Under the pieces are notes generated by a model, which saw only the letters and a list, made by a program, of their open reading frames with translations, searched no databases and had not been told where the DNA came from. A stretch of 64,000 bases of DNA, from contig NZ_JSZE01000002.1 of assembly GCF_000802365.1 (NCBI RefSeq), positions 1 to 64,000 on the forward strand. Direction: 5' to 3'. The translations under genes were made by a program, and so were the position numbers. Origin of the DNA: Xanthomonas cannabis pv. cannabis (GTDB taxonomy: Bacteria; Pseudomonadota; Gammaproteobacteria; Xanthomonadales; Xanthomonadaceae). Below, in pieces: positions 56,045 to 64,000 of the stretch; within the stretch, counting starts at the first letter, position 1; every line of letters starts with the position of its first letter.

Positions 56045-56279
56045 ACGCAGGGCGAGCTGGTGGTGGCCGTCGGAAGTACGCAGGGGCGGCCGCGCATGCC
56101 GCATTGATGTGCAATGGCCGTCGCGGATGTCGCGTTGCCGGTCGGTCCGCCCAGTCGCTTGTGCATACCTACCCGCATGGATCGGTTGGCACGCGCGGAC
56201 ACGGTCCCGGCCCCTCGAATCGATCAGTTAAACTTTGCCCCTTTCCGGGTTCCCAGTCCCGGGTCCCCGGTTCCGGCTC
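56013..56279. repeat. Inverted heptad-repeat pair bracketing the helicase/tsaB spacer
   Basis: The left arm at 56013-56040 holds four phased heptads (GACCGGG, AACCGGG, GACCAGG, AACCCGG) inside the last codons of the helicase gene. The right arm at 56245-56279 holds five (CCGGGTT, CCCAGTC, CCGGGTC, CCCGGTT, CCGGCTC) in the opposite orientation. The loop is 204 nt, longer than at the other three junctions, and starts ATAAACGCAGGG. The right arm ends 4 bp before the tsaB ATG. Confidence 0.7.
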
Positions 56280-56283
56280 TCCC

Positions 56284-57003
56284 ATGAACATCCTCGCATT
56301 CGAAACGTCCACCGAAGCCTGCTCCGTTGCGCTGCACGTGGATGGCCGCGTGATCGAGCGTTTCGAACTGGCGCCACGCCGCCATGCCGAACTGGCACTG
56401 CCGTGGGCCGAGCAGCTGTTGGCCGAGGCAGGTATCGCGCGCCGCCAGCTCGATGCGATTGCGGTGGGCCGTGGCCCCGGTGCGTTCACCGGCGTGCGTC
56501 TGGCGATCGGCATCGCGCAAGGCATCGCCCTGGCGCTGGATCTGCCAGTGCTGGCCATCTCCACGCTGCAGGTGCTGGCCCTGCGCGCGCCGGCAGATGC
56601 ACCCCATGTGCTGGCCTGCATCGACGCGCGCATGGGCGAGGTGTATGCCGGCGTGTTTGCGCGCAGCGGCGACACCTTGCTGGAACTGGCACCGGAAGTG
56701 GTGTGCGCACCGGACGCGCTCGCGCTGCCCGACAGCGCCGCGCGTATGGCCGGTGTCGGCACCGGTTTCGCCGCGGCCGACGCACTGCTGCAACAGCGTT
56801 TTGCGACCCGCCTGACCAGTGTCGATGCAACCGCGCTGCCACGTGCGGCCGATCTGCTCACGCTCGCGGTGCCGGCGTTGCAGCGCGGCGAAGGCGTGGC
56901 GCCGGAGCGGGTGGAGCCGGCTTACCTGCGCGACAACGTCGCACTCACCCTGGTCGAGCAACAGGCCGCCCGCGCTGCCAAGGCGGCCGGCGCGACGCCG
57001 TGA
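56284..57003 (+). CDS. tsaB: tRNA threonylcarbamoyladenosine biosynthesis protein TsaB
   Basis: Inactive paralogue of TsaD and scaffold of the TsaBDE complex that makes t6A37 in tRNAs. It has 239 residues from the ATG at 56284, where homology begins (MNILAFETSTEACSVALHVD). The family segment VGRGPGAFTGVRLAIGIAQG is intact, as is IDARMGEVYAGVF. Codons upstream of 56284 translate the repeat and are rejected. The right arm of the heptad repeat lies immediately before the start, leaving no Shine-Dalgarno sequence. Confidence 0.93.
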   Translation: MNILAFETSTEACSVALHVDGRVIERFELAPRRHAELALPWAEQLLAEAGIARRQLDAIAVGRGPGAFTGVRLAIGIAQGIALALDLPVLAISTLQVLALRAPADAPHVLACIDARMGEVYAGVFARSGDTLLELAPEVVCAPDALALPDSAARMAGVGTGFAAADALLQQRFATRLTSVDATALPRAADLLTLAVPALQRGEGVAPERVEPAYLRDNVALTLVEQQAARAAKAAGATP

Positions 57004-57017
57004 ACGACGCTGCATAA

Positions 57018-57158
57018 CGCACCCGTTTTCGCAGGTGCCTGCTCGGCCTGGCAGTCGGCGATGCGCTGGGCACCACGCTGGAATTCTGCCCGCCGGGTAG
57101 CTTCACGCCGATCGACGGCATGCGCGGCGGCGGCCCGTTCGCATTGCGCGCCGGGCAG
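57018..57158 (+). pseudogene. ADP-ribosylglycohydrolase (DraG-like) N-terminal fragment
   Basis: In the frame of 57018 the sequence reads FRRCLLGLAVGDALGTTLEF, then PPGSFTPIDGMRGGGPFALR and AGQ. This is the N-terminus of ADP-ribosyl-(dinitrogen reductase) glycohydrolase-like proteins, which normally continue GQWTDDT with metal-binding aspartates. Here similarity stops at GQ (57158) and unrelated sequence follows, so the catalytic part is deleted. There is no start codon in frame. It lies between tsaB and tonB. Confidence 0.75.
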
Positions 57159-57216
57159 CACCGTCACCCCATCCGCAGCGCGGCACCGTGCGCGCATCGA
57201 TCAGGCGCGCACCGCC

Positions 57217-58092
57217 TCACCGGTCGTCGTGTAGCTCCCCACCGGGCAGGAACAGCCAGGTGCGGGTGACTTCCAGGATGTCCACGTCGTCCTTGGTCGT
57301 GGGAAGCGGCGGGAACGGCTGTGCCAGCTGCACCACGCGCAAGGCGGCATCGTCCAGCGCCGGCACGCCGCTGGAGATCAGCACGCGGCTGCTTTCCACG
57401 CTGCCGTCGCGGCGCACGCCCACGCTGATCACCACCTTGCCGCCCAGCCGGCGGCGCCGCGCCTCGTCGGGATAGTTCAGGTTGCCCACGCGCTCGGCAC
57501 GGTCCACCCATGCACGCAGATAGTTGGCGTAGGCGTATTCGCGGGTACTGGCAGAGACGAACTTGCGGTTCGGGCGCTTGGCGTACTGCTCCGAGCGCAG
57601 GTGCACTTCGGCAGCCAGCCGGGCCATTTCCGCATCGCGCTGCACGCGTTGCGCATCGGCCGGGGTGAGCGGGTCGGTCTGTGGATTCGGTTGCGGGCTC
57701 GGCACCGTCTGTTCGCCGCGGCGGCTGCTCACCACCCGGGTCTGGGTCGGCTCCGGCGCGTTCACGCTGGTGGCGCGTTGCGCCTGAGGGGCCAGGCCAG
57801 TGCGGTCCTGCGGCACCACGCCGGGCTGGCTGTCGCGTGGGCGCTGCGCGGTGGCGTGGTCGCCGCCGCCCTGCTGGTTGGCCTGGGCCAGGAAGTCGGC
57901 CTGCTTGGGCGTCAGCGGCGTGCTGGTCTGGCTGAAGATCACATCCAGGGTCGGCACCAGCGGCGCGTCCTCGCTGACCGCAAAGCCCGCGCCCAAAATC
58001 AGCGCGCCGTGCAGCAGCAACGAGATCACCAGCGTGGTGGTCAGCCGCCGGCGTTCGTCCATGGAAGCAGGCAGGGCCGCCGCCGTGCTCAT
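57217..58092 (-). CDS. tonB: Energy transducer TonB
   Basis: 291 residues. The inner-membrane anchor is TTTLVISLLLHGALILGAGF near residues 18-37. A proline/glutamine-rich periplasmic linker follows (VPSPQPNPQTDPLTP), then the C-terminal TonB domain with NLNYPDEARRRRLGGKVVIS and the GSVESSRVLISSG strand. Its start overlaps the gshB stop by 4 nt. The order tonB-gshB next to pilGHIJ matches Pseudomonas aeruginosa, where this TonB paralogue (TonB3) is needed for twitching motility, so a pilus-related role is more likely than iron uptake. Confidence 0.9.
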   Translation of the reverse strand: MSTAAALPASMDERRRLTTTLVISLLLHGALILGAGFAVSEDAPLVPTLDVIFSQTSTPLTPKQADFLAQANQQGGGDHATAQRPRDSQPGVVPQDRTGLAPQAQRATSVNAPEPTQTRVVSSRRGEQTVPSPQPNPQTDPLTPADAQRVQRDAEMARLAAEVHLRSEQYAKRPNRKFVSASTREYAYANYLRAWVDRAERVGNLNYPDEARRRRLGGKVVISVGVRRDGSVESSRVLISSGVPALDDAALRVVQLAQPFPPLPTTKDDVDILEVTRTWLFLPGGELHDDR

Positions 58093-59039
58093 TGCGCGGC
58101 GCCGGCCTCGATGGCGTCGAACAGCAGCCCGGCGATGTTCAGGCCGAACTGCGCATCCAGCTCGCGCACGCAGGTGGGGCTAGTGACGTTGACCTCGGTG
58201 AGGTAATCGCCGATCACGTCCAGGCCGACGAAGCGCATGCCGCGGCGGCGCATTTCCGGGCCGACCTGCGCGGCGATCCAGCGGTCGCGCTCGGACAGCG
58301 GGCGGCCTTCGCCGCGTCCGCCGGCGGCCAGGTTGCCGCGGAACTCGTCGCCCTGCGGAATCCGTGCCAGGCAATAGTCCACCGGCACGCCGTCCACCAG
58401 CAGGATGCGCTTGTCGCCGGCAGTGATGTCGGGGATGAAGCGCTGCGCCAGGGTCAGCTTGCGGTTGCCGTCGGTCAGCGTTTCCAGGATCACGTTGAGG
58501 TTGGGGTCGCCGGTGCCACTGCGGAAGATCGAGCGCCCACCCATGCCGTCCAGCGGCTTGAGCACCGCCTGGCCGTGCTCCAGCACGAAGGCCTTGAGCG
58601 CGGCCGCGTCGCGGCTGACCAGGGTCGGCGGGCAGCACTGCGGAAACAGCAGCGCCGCCAGCTTCTCGTTGTAGTCGCGTAGGCCCTGCGGGTCGTTGAC
58701 GATCTGCGCGCCGGCGCGCTGCGCCACGCTCAGCACCTGGGTGTCGTAGACGAACTCCGCATCCACCGGCGGGTCCTTGCGCATCAGCACCACCTGGCCG
58801 GGGCCGAATGCCAGCTCGGCGAACTCGCCCAGGGTGAACCAGCTGGTCGTGTCTTCGCGCACGCTCAGCGGCGCAACCTGCGCCACCGCGCGGCCTTCGC
58901 GCAGGCTGAGTCCGCCGGGGCGCACGTAATGCAGGCGATGCCCACGACGCTGGGCTTCCAGCAGCATGGCGAAGGTGGTGTCTTTTACGATCTTGATGGA
59001 GGCGATGGGATCCATCACCACAACGACGTCGAGCGACAT
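58089..59039 (-). CDS. gshB: Glutathione synthetase GshB
   Basis: ATP-grasp ligase that adds glycine to gamma-glutamylcysteine. It has 316 residues from the ATG at 59039 (MSLDVVVVMDPIASIKIVKD), the standard bacterial start; the open frame further upstream is not homologous. Other family segments are MRKDPPVDAEFVYDTQVLS, the ATP-binding VLKPLDGMGGRSIFR, and FVGLDVIGDYLTEVNVTSPT. It is divergent from the pilG operon, with 237 bp between starts. Confidence 0.96.
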   Translation of the reverse strand: MSLDVVVVMDPIASIKIVKDTTFAMLLEAQRRGHRLHYVRPGGLSLREGRAVAQVAPLSVREDTTSWFTLGEFAELAFGPGQVVLMRKDPPVDAEFVYDTQVLSVAQRAGAQIVNDPQGLRDYNEKLAALLFPQCCPPTLVSRDAAALKAFVLEHGQAVLKPLDGMGGRSIFRSGTGDPNLNVILETLTDGNRKLTLAQRFIPDITAGDKRILLVDGVPVDYCLARIPQGDEFRGNLAAGGRGEGRPLSERDRWIAAQVGPEMRRRGMRFVGLDVIGDYLTEVNVTSPTCVRELDAQFGLNIAGLLFDAIEAGAAQ

Positions 59040-59188
59040 GGGGCTAAACCTTTCGAACAGGCTGCCGATGGTAACTTCAAGCGGTGGGCGATGGCGTGCC
59101 TGGGCGGTCGCAGATGCGCGACTCGTCGGTTTGGACGCGCCCAGACGTGGTCGGAACGTCCGCCTGGCGGGGCCCCGGCAATGCGCCC

Positions 59189-59219
59189 TTGACAGTCGAT
59201 GCGGGTCTTGGGATATACA
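59189..59219 (+). promoter_or_regulatory. Likely sigma70 promoter of the pilGHIJL operon
   Basis: A perfect -35 box TTGACA (59189-59194) is followed by GATATA (59212-59217) at 17 bp or TATACA (59214-59219) at 19 bp. The pilG ATG lies about 57 bp downstream. It stands in the 237-bp divergent region with gshB. Confidence 0.55.
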
Positions 59220-59276
59220 TGCAGTTTCGTAGCGACGTCGGAAGGGATGAAGCGTCGCGCGCCCGGGGATATTTGC

Positions 59277-59678
59277 ATGAGTGAAAACATTGCTGCGGGT
59301 GGGGAACTCGCAGGACTGAAGGTGATGGTGATCGATGATTCGAAAACTATTCGCCGCACCGCCGAAACGCTGCTGAAGCGGGAAGGGTGTGAAGTAGTGA
59401 CAGCAACGGATGGTTTCGAGGCACTGGCCAAAATTGCGGACCAGCAACCTCAGATCATTTTTGTCGACATCATGATGCCGCGCCTGGATGGGTACCAGAC
59501 GTGCGCGTTGATCAAGGGCAACCAGCTCTTCAAGTCGACGCCGGTCATCATGTTGTCGTCCAAGGATGGCCTGTTCGACAAGGCACGTGGCCGCATCGTC
59601 GGTTCCGAGCAATATCTGACCAAGCCGTTCACCCGTGAAGAACTACTGAGCGCGATCCGCACGTACGTCCACGCCTGA
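59277..59678 (+). CDS. pilG: Twitching motility response regulator PilG
   Basis: CheY-like receiver of the type IV pilus chemosensory (Chp) system. It has 133 residues from the ATG at 59277. Landmarks are VMVIDDSKTIRRTAETLLKR, the phospho-acceptor in IIFVDIMMPRLDGYQTCALI, and the Lys in YLTKPFTREELL. The segment STPVIMLSSKDGLFDKARG is characteristic of PilG. It is first in pilG-pilH-pilI-pilJ-pilL. Confidence 0.95.
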   Translation: MSENIAAGGELAGLKVMVIDDSKTIRRTAETLLKREGCEVVTATDGFEALAKIADQQPQIIFVDIMMPRLDGYQTCALIKGNQLFKSTPVIMLSSKDGLFDKARGRIVGSEQYLTKPFTREELLSAIRTYVHA

Positions 59679-59695
59679 CCAGGGGGAAAGGCAAC

Positions 59696-60058
59696 ATGGC
59701 TCGAATTATATTGATCGAGGACTCGCCCACCGATCGGGCAGTCTTCAGTCAATGGCTGGAAAAAGCTGGCCATACGGTCGTCGCCACCGACAACGCCGAA
59801 GCGGGACTTGAGCTGGTTCGCAGCCAGGCGCCCGATCTGGTGCTGATGGATGTGGTGCTGCCCGGCATGAGCGGCTTCCAGGCAACGCGTGCGTTGGCAC
59901 GCGACCAGGCCACCAAGGACATCCCGGTGCTGCTGGTCAGCACCAAGGGCATGGAAACCGACAAGGCCTGGGGGCTGCGACAAGGTGCCAGCGACTACAT
60001 CGTCAAGCCGCCGCGCGAAGACGATCTGATCGCGCGCATCAAACAACTGGTGCGTTGA
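59696..60058 (+). CDS. pilH: Twitching motility response regulator PilH
   Basis: Second receiver-only protein of the Chp system, 120 residues, thought to act mainly on pilus retraction and as a phosphate sink. The acidic pocket is in IILIEDSPTDRAVFSQWLEK, the phospho-acceptor in LVLMDVVLPGMSGFQATRAL, and the Lys in YIVKPPREDDLI. A GGGGGAAAGG stretch upstream gives a good ribosome site. Its TGA overlaps the pilI ATG (TGATG). Confidence 0.95.
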   Translation: MARIILIEDSPTDRAVFSQWLEKAGHTVVATDNAEAGLELVRSQAPDLVLMDVVLPGMSGFQATRALARDQATKDIPVLLVSTKGMETDKAWGLRQGASDYIVKPPREDDLIARIKQLVR

Positions 60059-60588
60059 TGCGTTCTCCATTCGATATTCTCGAAGACTACGAACGTCGTA
60101 GTCTTGCGCACGCCACGCCGCTGCCGGAACGTCAGTTCTCGGCAGATATCTGGCGTGGTGTCGGCTATCGCGTCGGTACCCGGCGCCTGGTCTCGGACTT
60201 CCGCGAGGTAGCGGAAATCGTGCCGATGCCGCCGGTTACCCCGGTGCCGGGCGCACAGCCCTGGCTGCTGGGCGTGGGCAACCTGCGCGGCAATCTGTTT
60301 CCGGTGATCGATCTGAAGCAATTCCTGGAAGGCCGTCGCACGGTGCTGCAGGAAGGCCAACGCGTGCTGATCATGCGTCAGAGCGGCGGCGACGTCGCGC
60401 TGACCATCGATGAGCTCTACGGCCAGCGCAGTTTCGAACAGGCGCAGGCAGTCGAGCCCGGCGAGCTGGCCCAGGGCCGCTACGCCCACTTCATCGAGCG
60501 TGCCTTCCGCAACGAGACGCAGGACTGGGGTGTGTTCTCCCTGGCATTGCTGTCGCGCACTCCTGAATTCCGGCAGGCCGCGGCCTAA
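60058..60588 (+). CDS. pilI: Chemotaxis coupling protein PilI (CheW-like)
   Basis: CheW-domain adaptor linking the receptor PilJ to the kinase PilL. It has 176 residues from the ATG at 60058. The CheW fold is seen in WRGVGYRVGTRRLVSDFREV, VPGAQPWLLGVGNLRGNLFP and VALTIDELYGQRSFEQ. A TTG one codon earlier is the less likely start. It follows pilH with a 1-nt overlap and precedes pilJ by 39 bp. Confidence 0.95.
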   Translation: MRSPFDILEDYERRSLAHATPLPERQFSADIWRGVGYRVGTRRLVSDFREVAEIVPMPPVTPVPGAQPWLLGVGNLRGNLFPVIDLKQFLEGRRTVLQEGQRVLIMRQSGGDVALTIDELYGQRSFEQAQAVEPGELAQGRYAHFIERAFRNETQDWGVFSLALLSRTPEFRQAAA

Positions 60589-60627
60589 GCCGCGACCCCG
60601 CCACGTCATACAGATCGAGGTCGAACC

Positions 60628-62664
60628 ATGAGTACCGCCCCGGACGCCCGCAAGACCAACAAGCTCGGCAGCGTCAGCACCAGCTTCTGGCTTGGCTTGC
60701 TGGTGTTGTCGATGATCGTGTTTGGCGCCAACACCGGCGTCGCCACCTGGCAGGGCAGCCGCCTGGCCGGTGCCGGCACCGGCGCGGCCGACCTGCAGGT
60801 GCTCTCGCAGCAGCTGGCGAACCAGGGCCGCGAAGCGGTATCCGGCGACGCCAAGGCATTCGCCGCGTTCAAGGAAACCAAGGGCCGCATCGACAGCACG
60901 GTGAGCGAACTCGATGGCCGTTACGGCCAGGAAGGTTCGGTGGCCAGTTCGATGGCGCAGCTCAAGGCGACCTGGGTGCCGCTGAGCAAGAACGCCGATC
61001 AGATCATCGCCAGCGAACCGGCGGTGCTCGGCCTGGCCGGCAACGCCGAACGCTTCTCCGGCAGCGTGCCGCAACTGCAGGCGCAGTTGAACGAAGTGGT
61101 GCGCGCGATGACCGTCAGCGGCGCGCCCGCCGCGCAGATCTACAACACGCTGCAGCAGGTCGTGGTCGCCGGCACCATGGCGCGCCGGGTGACCGAAATG
61201 CGCGCCGGTGGCGCCAATGCGGCCGCCTCGGGCGACGCGCTGGCGCGTGACTCGGTGGTGTTCACGCAGATGCTGGACGGCCTGCGCGCAGGCAACGACG
61301 AACTCGGCATCGCCGCGGTGCGCAATCCGGCCGCGCTGGCGGCGCTGGAGCAGTCGCAGGCGCAGTGGGCGACGATGAAGAAGGACATCGACGCGATCCT
61401 CGCCAGCTCGCGCAACCTGTTCGCCGCGCAGTCGTCGGCGGCCGCACTGACCGCCGGCTCCAACAAGATGCTCGACGACAGCAAGAAGCTGTTCGATGCG
61501 TTTTCGGCGTTCGGTTCGGTCCGCGACACCCGCCTGTTCCCGAATTTCTGGCTGGGCGTGGTGTCCGGCCTGGTCGCCTTGCTGGCCATCATCGGCTTCG
61601 TATGGAGCTCGGTGCGGGTGCGCACCCGCGAGCAGGACGTGCGCTACCAGGCACAGGTGGAATTCAACAGCCGCAACCAGCAGGCGATCATGCGCTTGCT
61701 GGACGAAATCAGCTCGCTCGGTGAGGGTGACCTGACCGTCAAGGCCTCGGTGACCGAGGACATGACCGGCGCGATTGCAGACGCCATCAACTACGCCGTG
61801 GACGAACTGCGCCACCTGGTGACCACCATCAACGACACCTCCGCCAAGGTGGCCGTGTCGACCCAGGAAACCCAGGCCACCGCAATGCAGCTGGCCGAAG
61901 CGGCCGGCCAGCAGGCCAACCAGATCACCACCGCCTCCGAGCGCATCAGCGAAATCGCTGCCAGCATCGAACAGGTCTCGCGCAACTCCACCGAATCGGC
62001 CGAAGTGGCGCAGCGTTCGGTGGTCATCGCCGCCGAGGGTGCCGGCGTGGTGCGCGAGACGATCCAGGGCATGGACCAGATCCGCGACCAGATCCAGGAA
62101 ACCTCCAAGCGCATCAAGCGCCTGGGCGAATCCTCGCAGGAGATCGGCTCGATCGTGGAATTGATCAACGACATTTCCGAGCAAACCAACATCCTGGCGC
62201 TCAACGCCGCGGTGCAGGCGGCATCCGCAGGCGAGGCCGGTCGCGGTTTCGCGGTGGTGGCCGACGAAGTGCAGCGCCTGGCTGAACGCACTTCCGGTGC
62301 GACGCGCCGGATCGAAGGCCTGGTGCAGACCATTCAGGCCGATACCAACGAGGCGGTCAGCTCGATGGAGCAGACCACCTCCGAAGTGGTGTCCGGTGCG
62401 CGCCTGGCCGAAGATGCCGGCACCGCGCTGACCGAAATCGAGCGCGTGTCCAACGCCTTGAACAACCTGATTAAGAACATCTCCATCGCGGCGCACCAGC
62501 AGTCGGCGGCGGCGACGGATATCACACAGACCATGGGCGTGATCCGTCAGATCACCAGCCAGACATCGCAGGGTGCGGAACAGACGGCCGAGTCGATCGG
62601 CAACCTGGCCGAGCTTGCTGCCGATCTGCGCCGTTCGGTCGCCGACTTCAAGCTGCCGGCGTGA
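60628..62664 (+). CDS. pilJ: Type IV pilus methyl-accepting chemoreceptor PilJ
   Basis: 678 residues. Two membrane helices (SFWLGLLVLSMIVFGANTGV near residue 18 and NFWLGVVSGLVALLAIIGFV near residue 307) enclose a PilJ-type periplasmic domain. The cytoplasmic part has a HAMP-like segment (SLGEGDLTVKASVTEDMTGA) and the signalling domain with [20 protein letters not shown]. The replacement of the usual EAAR by QAAS at the tip is typical of PilJ. It senses surface contact or PilA and drives PilL. Confidence 0.95.
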   Translation: MSTAPDARKTNKLGSVSTSFWLGLLVLSMIVFGANTGVATWQGSRLAGAGTGAADLQVLSQQLANQGREAVSGDAKAFAAFKETKGRIDSTVSELDGRYGQEGSVASSMAQLKATWVPLSKNADQIIASEPAVLGLAGNAERFSGSVPQLQAQLNEVVRAMTVSGAPAAQIYNTLQQVVVAGTMARRVTEMRAGGANAAASGDALARDSVVFTQMLDGLRAGNDELGIAAVRNPAALAALEQSQAQWATMKKDIDAILASSRNLFAAQSSAAALTAGSNKMLDDSKKLFDAFSAFGSVRDTRLFPNFWLGVVSGLVALLAIIGFVWSSVRVRTREQDVRYQAQVEFNSRNQQAIMRLLDEISSLGEGDLTVKASVTEDMTGAIADAINYAVDELRHLVTTINDTSAKVAVSTQETQATAMQLAEAAGQQANQITTASERISEIAASIEQVSRNSTESAEVAQRSVVIAAEGAGVVRETIQGMDQIRDQIQETSKRIKRLGESSQEIGSIVELINDISEQTNILALNAAVQAASAGEAGRGFAVVADEVQRLAERTSGATRRIEGLVQTIQADTNEAVSSMEQTTSEVVSGARLAEDAGTALTEIERVSNALNNLIKNISIAAHQQSAAATDITQTMGVIRQITSQTSQGAEQTAESIGNLAELAADLRRSVADFKLPA

Positions 62665-62694
62665 CCACGACGCGGAACGGGAAAGGATCAGCAG

Positions 62695-62781
62695 ATGGCG
62701 CGTAGTCGCATTACGTCGATGCAGGAAGTGACCGGTGACCGCAGCAGCGGTGAGCCGGCCGTTGTCAGGGGGCTGCAATGA
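62695..62781 (+). CDS. 28-codon ORF translationally coupled to pilL
   Basis: ATG at 62695 with AAGGA eight bases upstream encodes MARSRITSMQEVTGDRSSGE ending VVRGLQ. Its TGA (62779-62781) overlaps the pilL ATG in an ATGA. Either a genuine small protein or, more likely, a leader that delivers ribosomes to the pilL start, which has GGGGG but otherwise weak sequence before it. No known family. Confidence 0.45.
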   Translation: MARSRITSMQEVTGDRSSGEPAVVRGLQ

Positions 62782-64000
62782 GCGCGCTTCGCGATGCGAT
62801 GAGCCACGCCGCACTGGGCTGGGTCAAGCCGGAGCTGGACGAGACCTTGCGCCAGGCGCGCAACGAGATCGAATACTTCGCCGAAGAACCGTCCGATACC
62901 AGTCGGATGCGCTTCTGCGCGGGCTATCTGCACCAGGTGCAGGGCACGCTGCGCATGGTGGAGCTGTATGCGCCGGCCATGGTGGCCGAAGAGCTGGAAC
63001 TGCTGGCCCAGGCCGTACAGGTCGGCGAGGTCGCCGACCGCGACGAAGCCTGCGCCATGCTGATGCGCGGCACCGTGCTGCTGCCCGATTATCTGGAGCG
63101 CCTGCAGAACGGCCACCGCGACATTCCGATCGTGCTGCTGCCGCTGCTCAATGAAATCCGCGCGACCCGTGGCCAGCCCGGTCTGAGTGAAAGCGTGTTG
63201 TTCGCGTTCGACCCGCAGGCCGGTGTTGCCACCGAAGCCGAGCTGGATCACGCCCGCGGCAGCCTTTCCGGGCGTAACCGCGAATTGCTCGACACCGTCG
63301 GCAGCGCGGTCAAGGAAGAACTGCTGCGCGTCAAGGACGCGCTGGACCTGCATCTGCGCACCGGCGGCGACATCGCCGAGCTGCAGACCCAGGTCAAGGA
63401 TCTGGGCAGCGTTGCCGACACGCTGGGCATGATGGGCCTGGGCGTTGCGCGCAATGTCGTCGTGCAGCAGCGCGACGCGCTGGCGCGCGTGGTCGACGGT
63501 CAGGTGCAGATGGACGAAGGCGTGCTGCTGGATATCGCCGGCGCGCTGCTGTACGTGGATGCCTCCCTGGACGATCAGGTCGCCAGCCTTGGCGCCGATC
63601 TCGGCGATGGCAACGAAGCCAGCAACAGTGCCACCTCCTCGGAAGTGCGCCGCACCGTGGACGTGCTGGCGCAGGAAGCGATCGCCAACTTCGGTGCGGC
63701 GCGCGAACATTTCGTCGCCTTCATCGAAACCAATTGGGACCACGCGCGCCTGGCCGATGTGCCGCATCTGCTGGGCGAAGTCGGTGGTGCACTGCGCATC
63801 CTCGAATTGCCGCAGGCCGCCGATTACCTGGAAGGCGTGCGGCGCTATGTCGATCTGGAGTTGATCGGCAAGCAGCGCGTGCCCAGCGGCCGTCAGCTGG
63901 ACACCCTGGCCGATGCGATGGCCAGCCTGGAGTACTACCTGGAAGCCCTGCGCGAGCGCCGTCCCGGCCGCGAGGAGATTCTGGACATCACCCGCAACAG
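62778..64000 (+). CDS. pilL: Type IV pilus chemosensory hybrid kinase PilL/ChpA, N-terminal part (3' end outside window)
   Basis: The N-terminal 407 residues of a very large CheA-type kinase with several histidine phosphotransfer domains. The opening MSALRDAMSHAALGWVKPEL is the family start. The first Hpt-like domain has His52 in YLHQVQGTLRMVEL, as in Pseudomonas ChpA. The frame is open to the last base. It follows pilJ with a small ORF between. The kinase passes phosphate to PilG and PilH encoded at the head of this operon. Confidence 0.92.
   Translation, partial: MSALRDAMSHAALGWVKPELDETLRQARNEIEYFAEEPSDTSRMRFCAGYLHQVQGTLRMVELYAPAMVAEELELLAQAVQVGEVADRDEACAMLMRGTVLLPDYLERLQNGHRDIPIVLLPLLNEIRATRGQPGLSESVLFAFDPQAGVATEAELDHARGSLSGRNRELLDTVGSAVKEELLRVKDALDLHLRTGGDIAELQTQVKDLGSVADTLGMMGLGVARNVVVQQRDALARVVDGQVQMDEGVLLDIAGALLYVDASLDDQVASLGADLGDGNEASNSATSSEVRRTVDVLAQEAIANFGAAREHFVAFIETNWDHARLADVPHLLGEVGGALRILELPQAADYLEGVRRYVDLELIGKQRVPSGRQLDTLADAMASLEYYLEALRERRPGREEILDITRN

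Noticed and set aside
58089-59612. N-terminal extension of gshB by 191 codons
   Set aside because: The extension overlaps the pilG promoter and coding region and has no similarity; the standard GshB start is at 59039.

Overview
The window is chromosomal DNA of a Xanthomonas-type gammaproteobacterium (Xanthomonadaceae). This rests on the high GC content, the gene orders yebC-ruvC-ruvA-kup-ruvB-ybgC-tolQRAB-pal-cpoB-queE/queC and tonB-gshB-pilGHIJ-pilL, a complete pqqABCDE set, a TonB receptor paired with a glucokinase-family gene, and the intergenic heptad repeats (GGGAATC/GGGACCC type) that litter xanthomonad genomes. The genus call is inference from gene order and protein content; no species is claimed.

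Layout. 1-2.5 kb: the 3' end of aspS, a GNAT acetyltransferase and a small alpha/beta hydrolase. 2.6-7.9 kb: yebC and the Holliday-junction set ruvC, ruvA, ruvB, with the potassium transporter kup between ruvA and ruvB. 7.9-13.9 kb: the Tol-Pal envelope cluster (ybgC, tolQ, tolR, tolA, tolB, pal, cpoB). 13.9-15.7 kb: queE and queC of queuosine (preQ0) synthesis, separated by about 470 bp holding a perfect 37-bp tandem duplication. 15.76 kb: tRNA-Lys(TTT). 15.9-19.3 kb: a decayed mobile-element scar at the tRNA, with an integrase pseudogene, two lipoprotein genes, a small membrane protein and a frameshifted CP76/CII-type phage regulator. 19.4-29.7 kb: signalling and housekeeping genes (HWE-type sensor kinase plus single-domain response regulator, a chemoreceptor, an atypical pseudouridine synthase, small ORFs, a second single-domain regulator, recQ, dps). 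29.8-38 kb: hrpA, then a two-gene operon of a glucokinase-family sugar kinase and a TonB-dependent receptor behind a LacI-type operator-like palindrome. 38.4-43.9 kb: a PqaA-family secreted protein, a small exported protein, and pqqABCDE on the minus strand. 44.2-53.6 kb: relA, a TPR-like membrane protein, a two-domain glycosyltransferase, mrcB (PBP1b) and a lipoprotein. 54-57.2 kb: a DinG/YoaA-type helicase, tsaB and a 5' fragment of an ADP-ribosylglycohydrolase. 57.2-64 kb: tonB and gshB (minus strand) divergent from the type IV pilus chemosensory operon pilG-pilH-pilI-pilJ-pilL, which runs off the end.

How it works together. The Tol-Pal block couples the inner-membrane proton motive force to outer-membrane constriction, and mrcB with the pilus and TonB genes extends the envelope theme. 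The sugar kinase/receptor pair looks like a carbohydrate-scavenging unit. The tRNA-Lys region is the only clearly accessory stretch.

Most unusual signal. At four co-directional gene junctions (yebC/ruvC, ruvC/ruvA, kup/ruvB, dinG-like/tsaB) the spacer is bracketed almost exactly from stop codon to start codon by two arms of 7-bp-phased degenerate heptads in inverted orientation. Within each pair the arms match each other better than they match arms at other junctions. An A-rich GCGG tail sits on the inner side of several arms. The element could fold the whole intergenic RNA into a long hairpin next to the downstream start codon.
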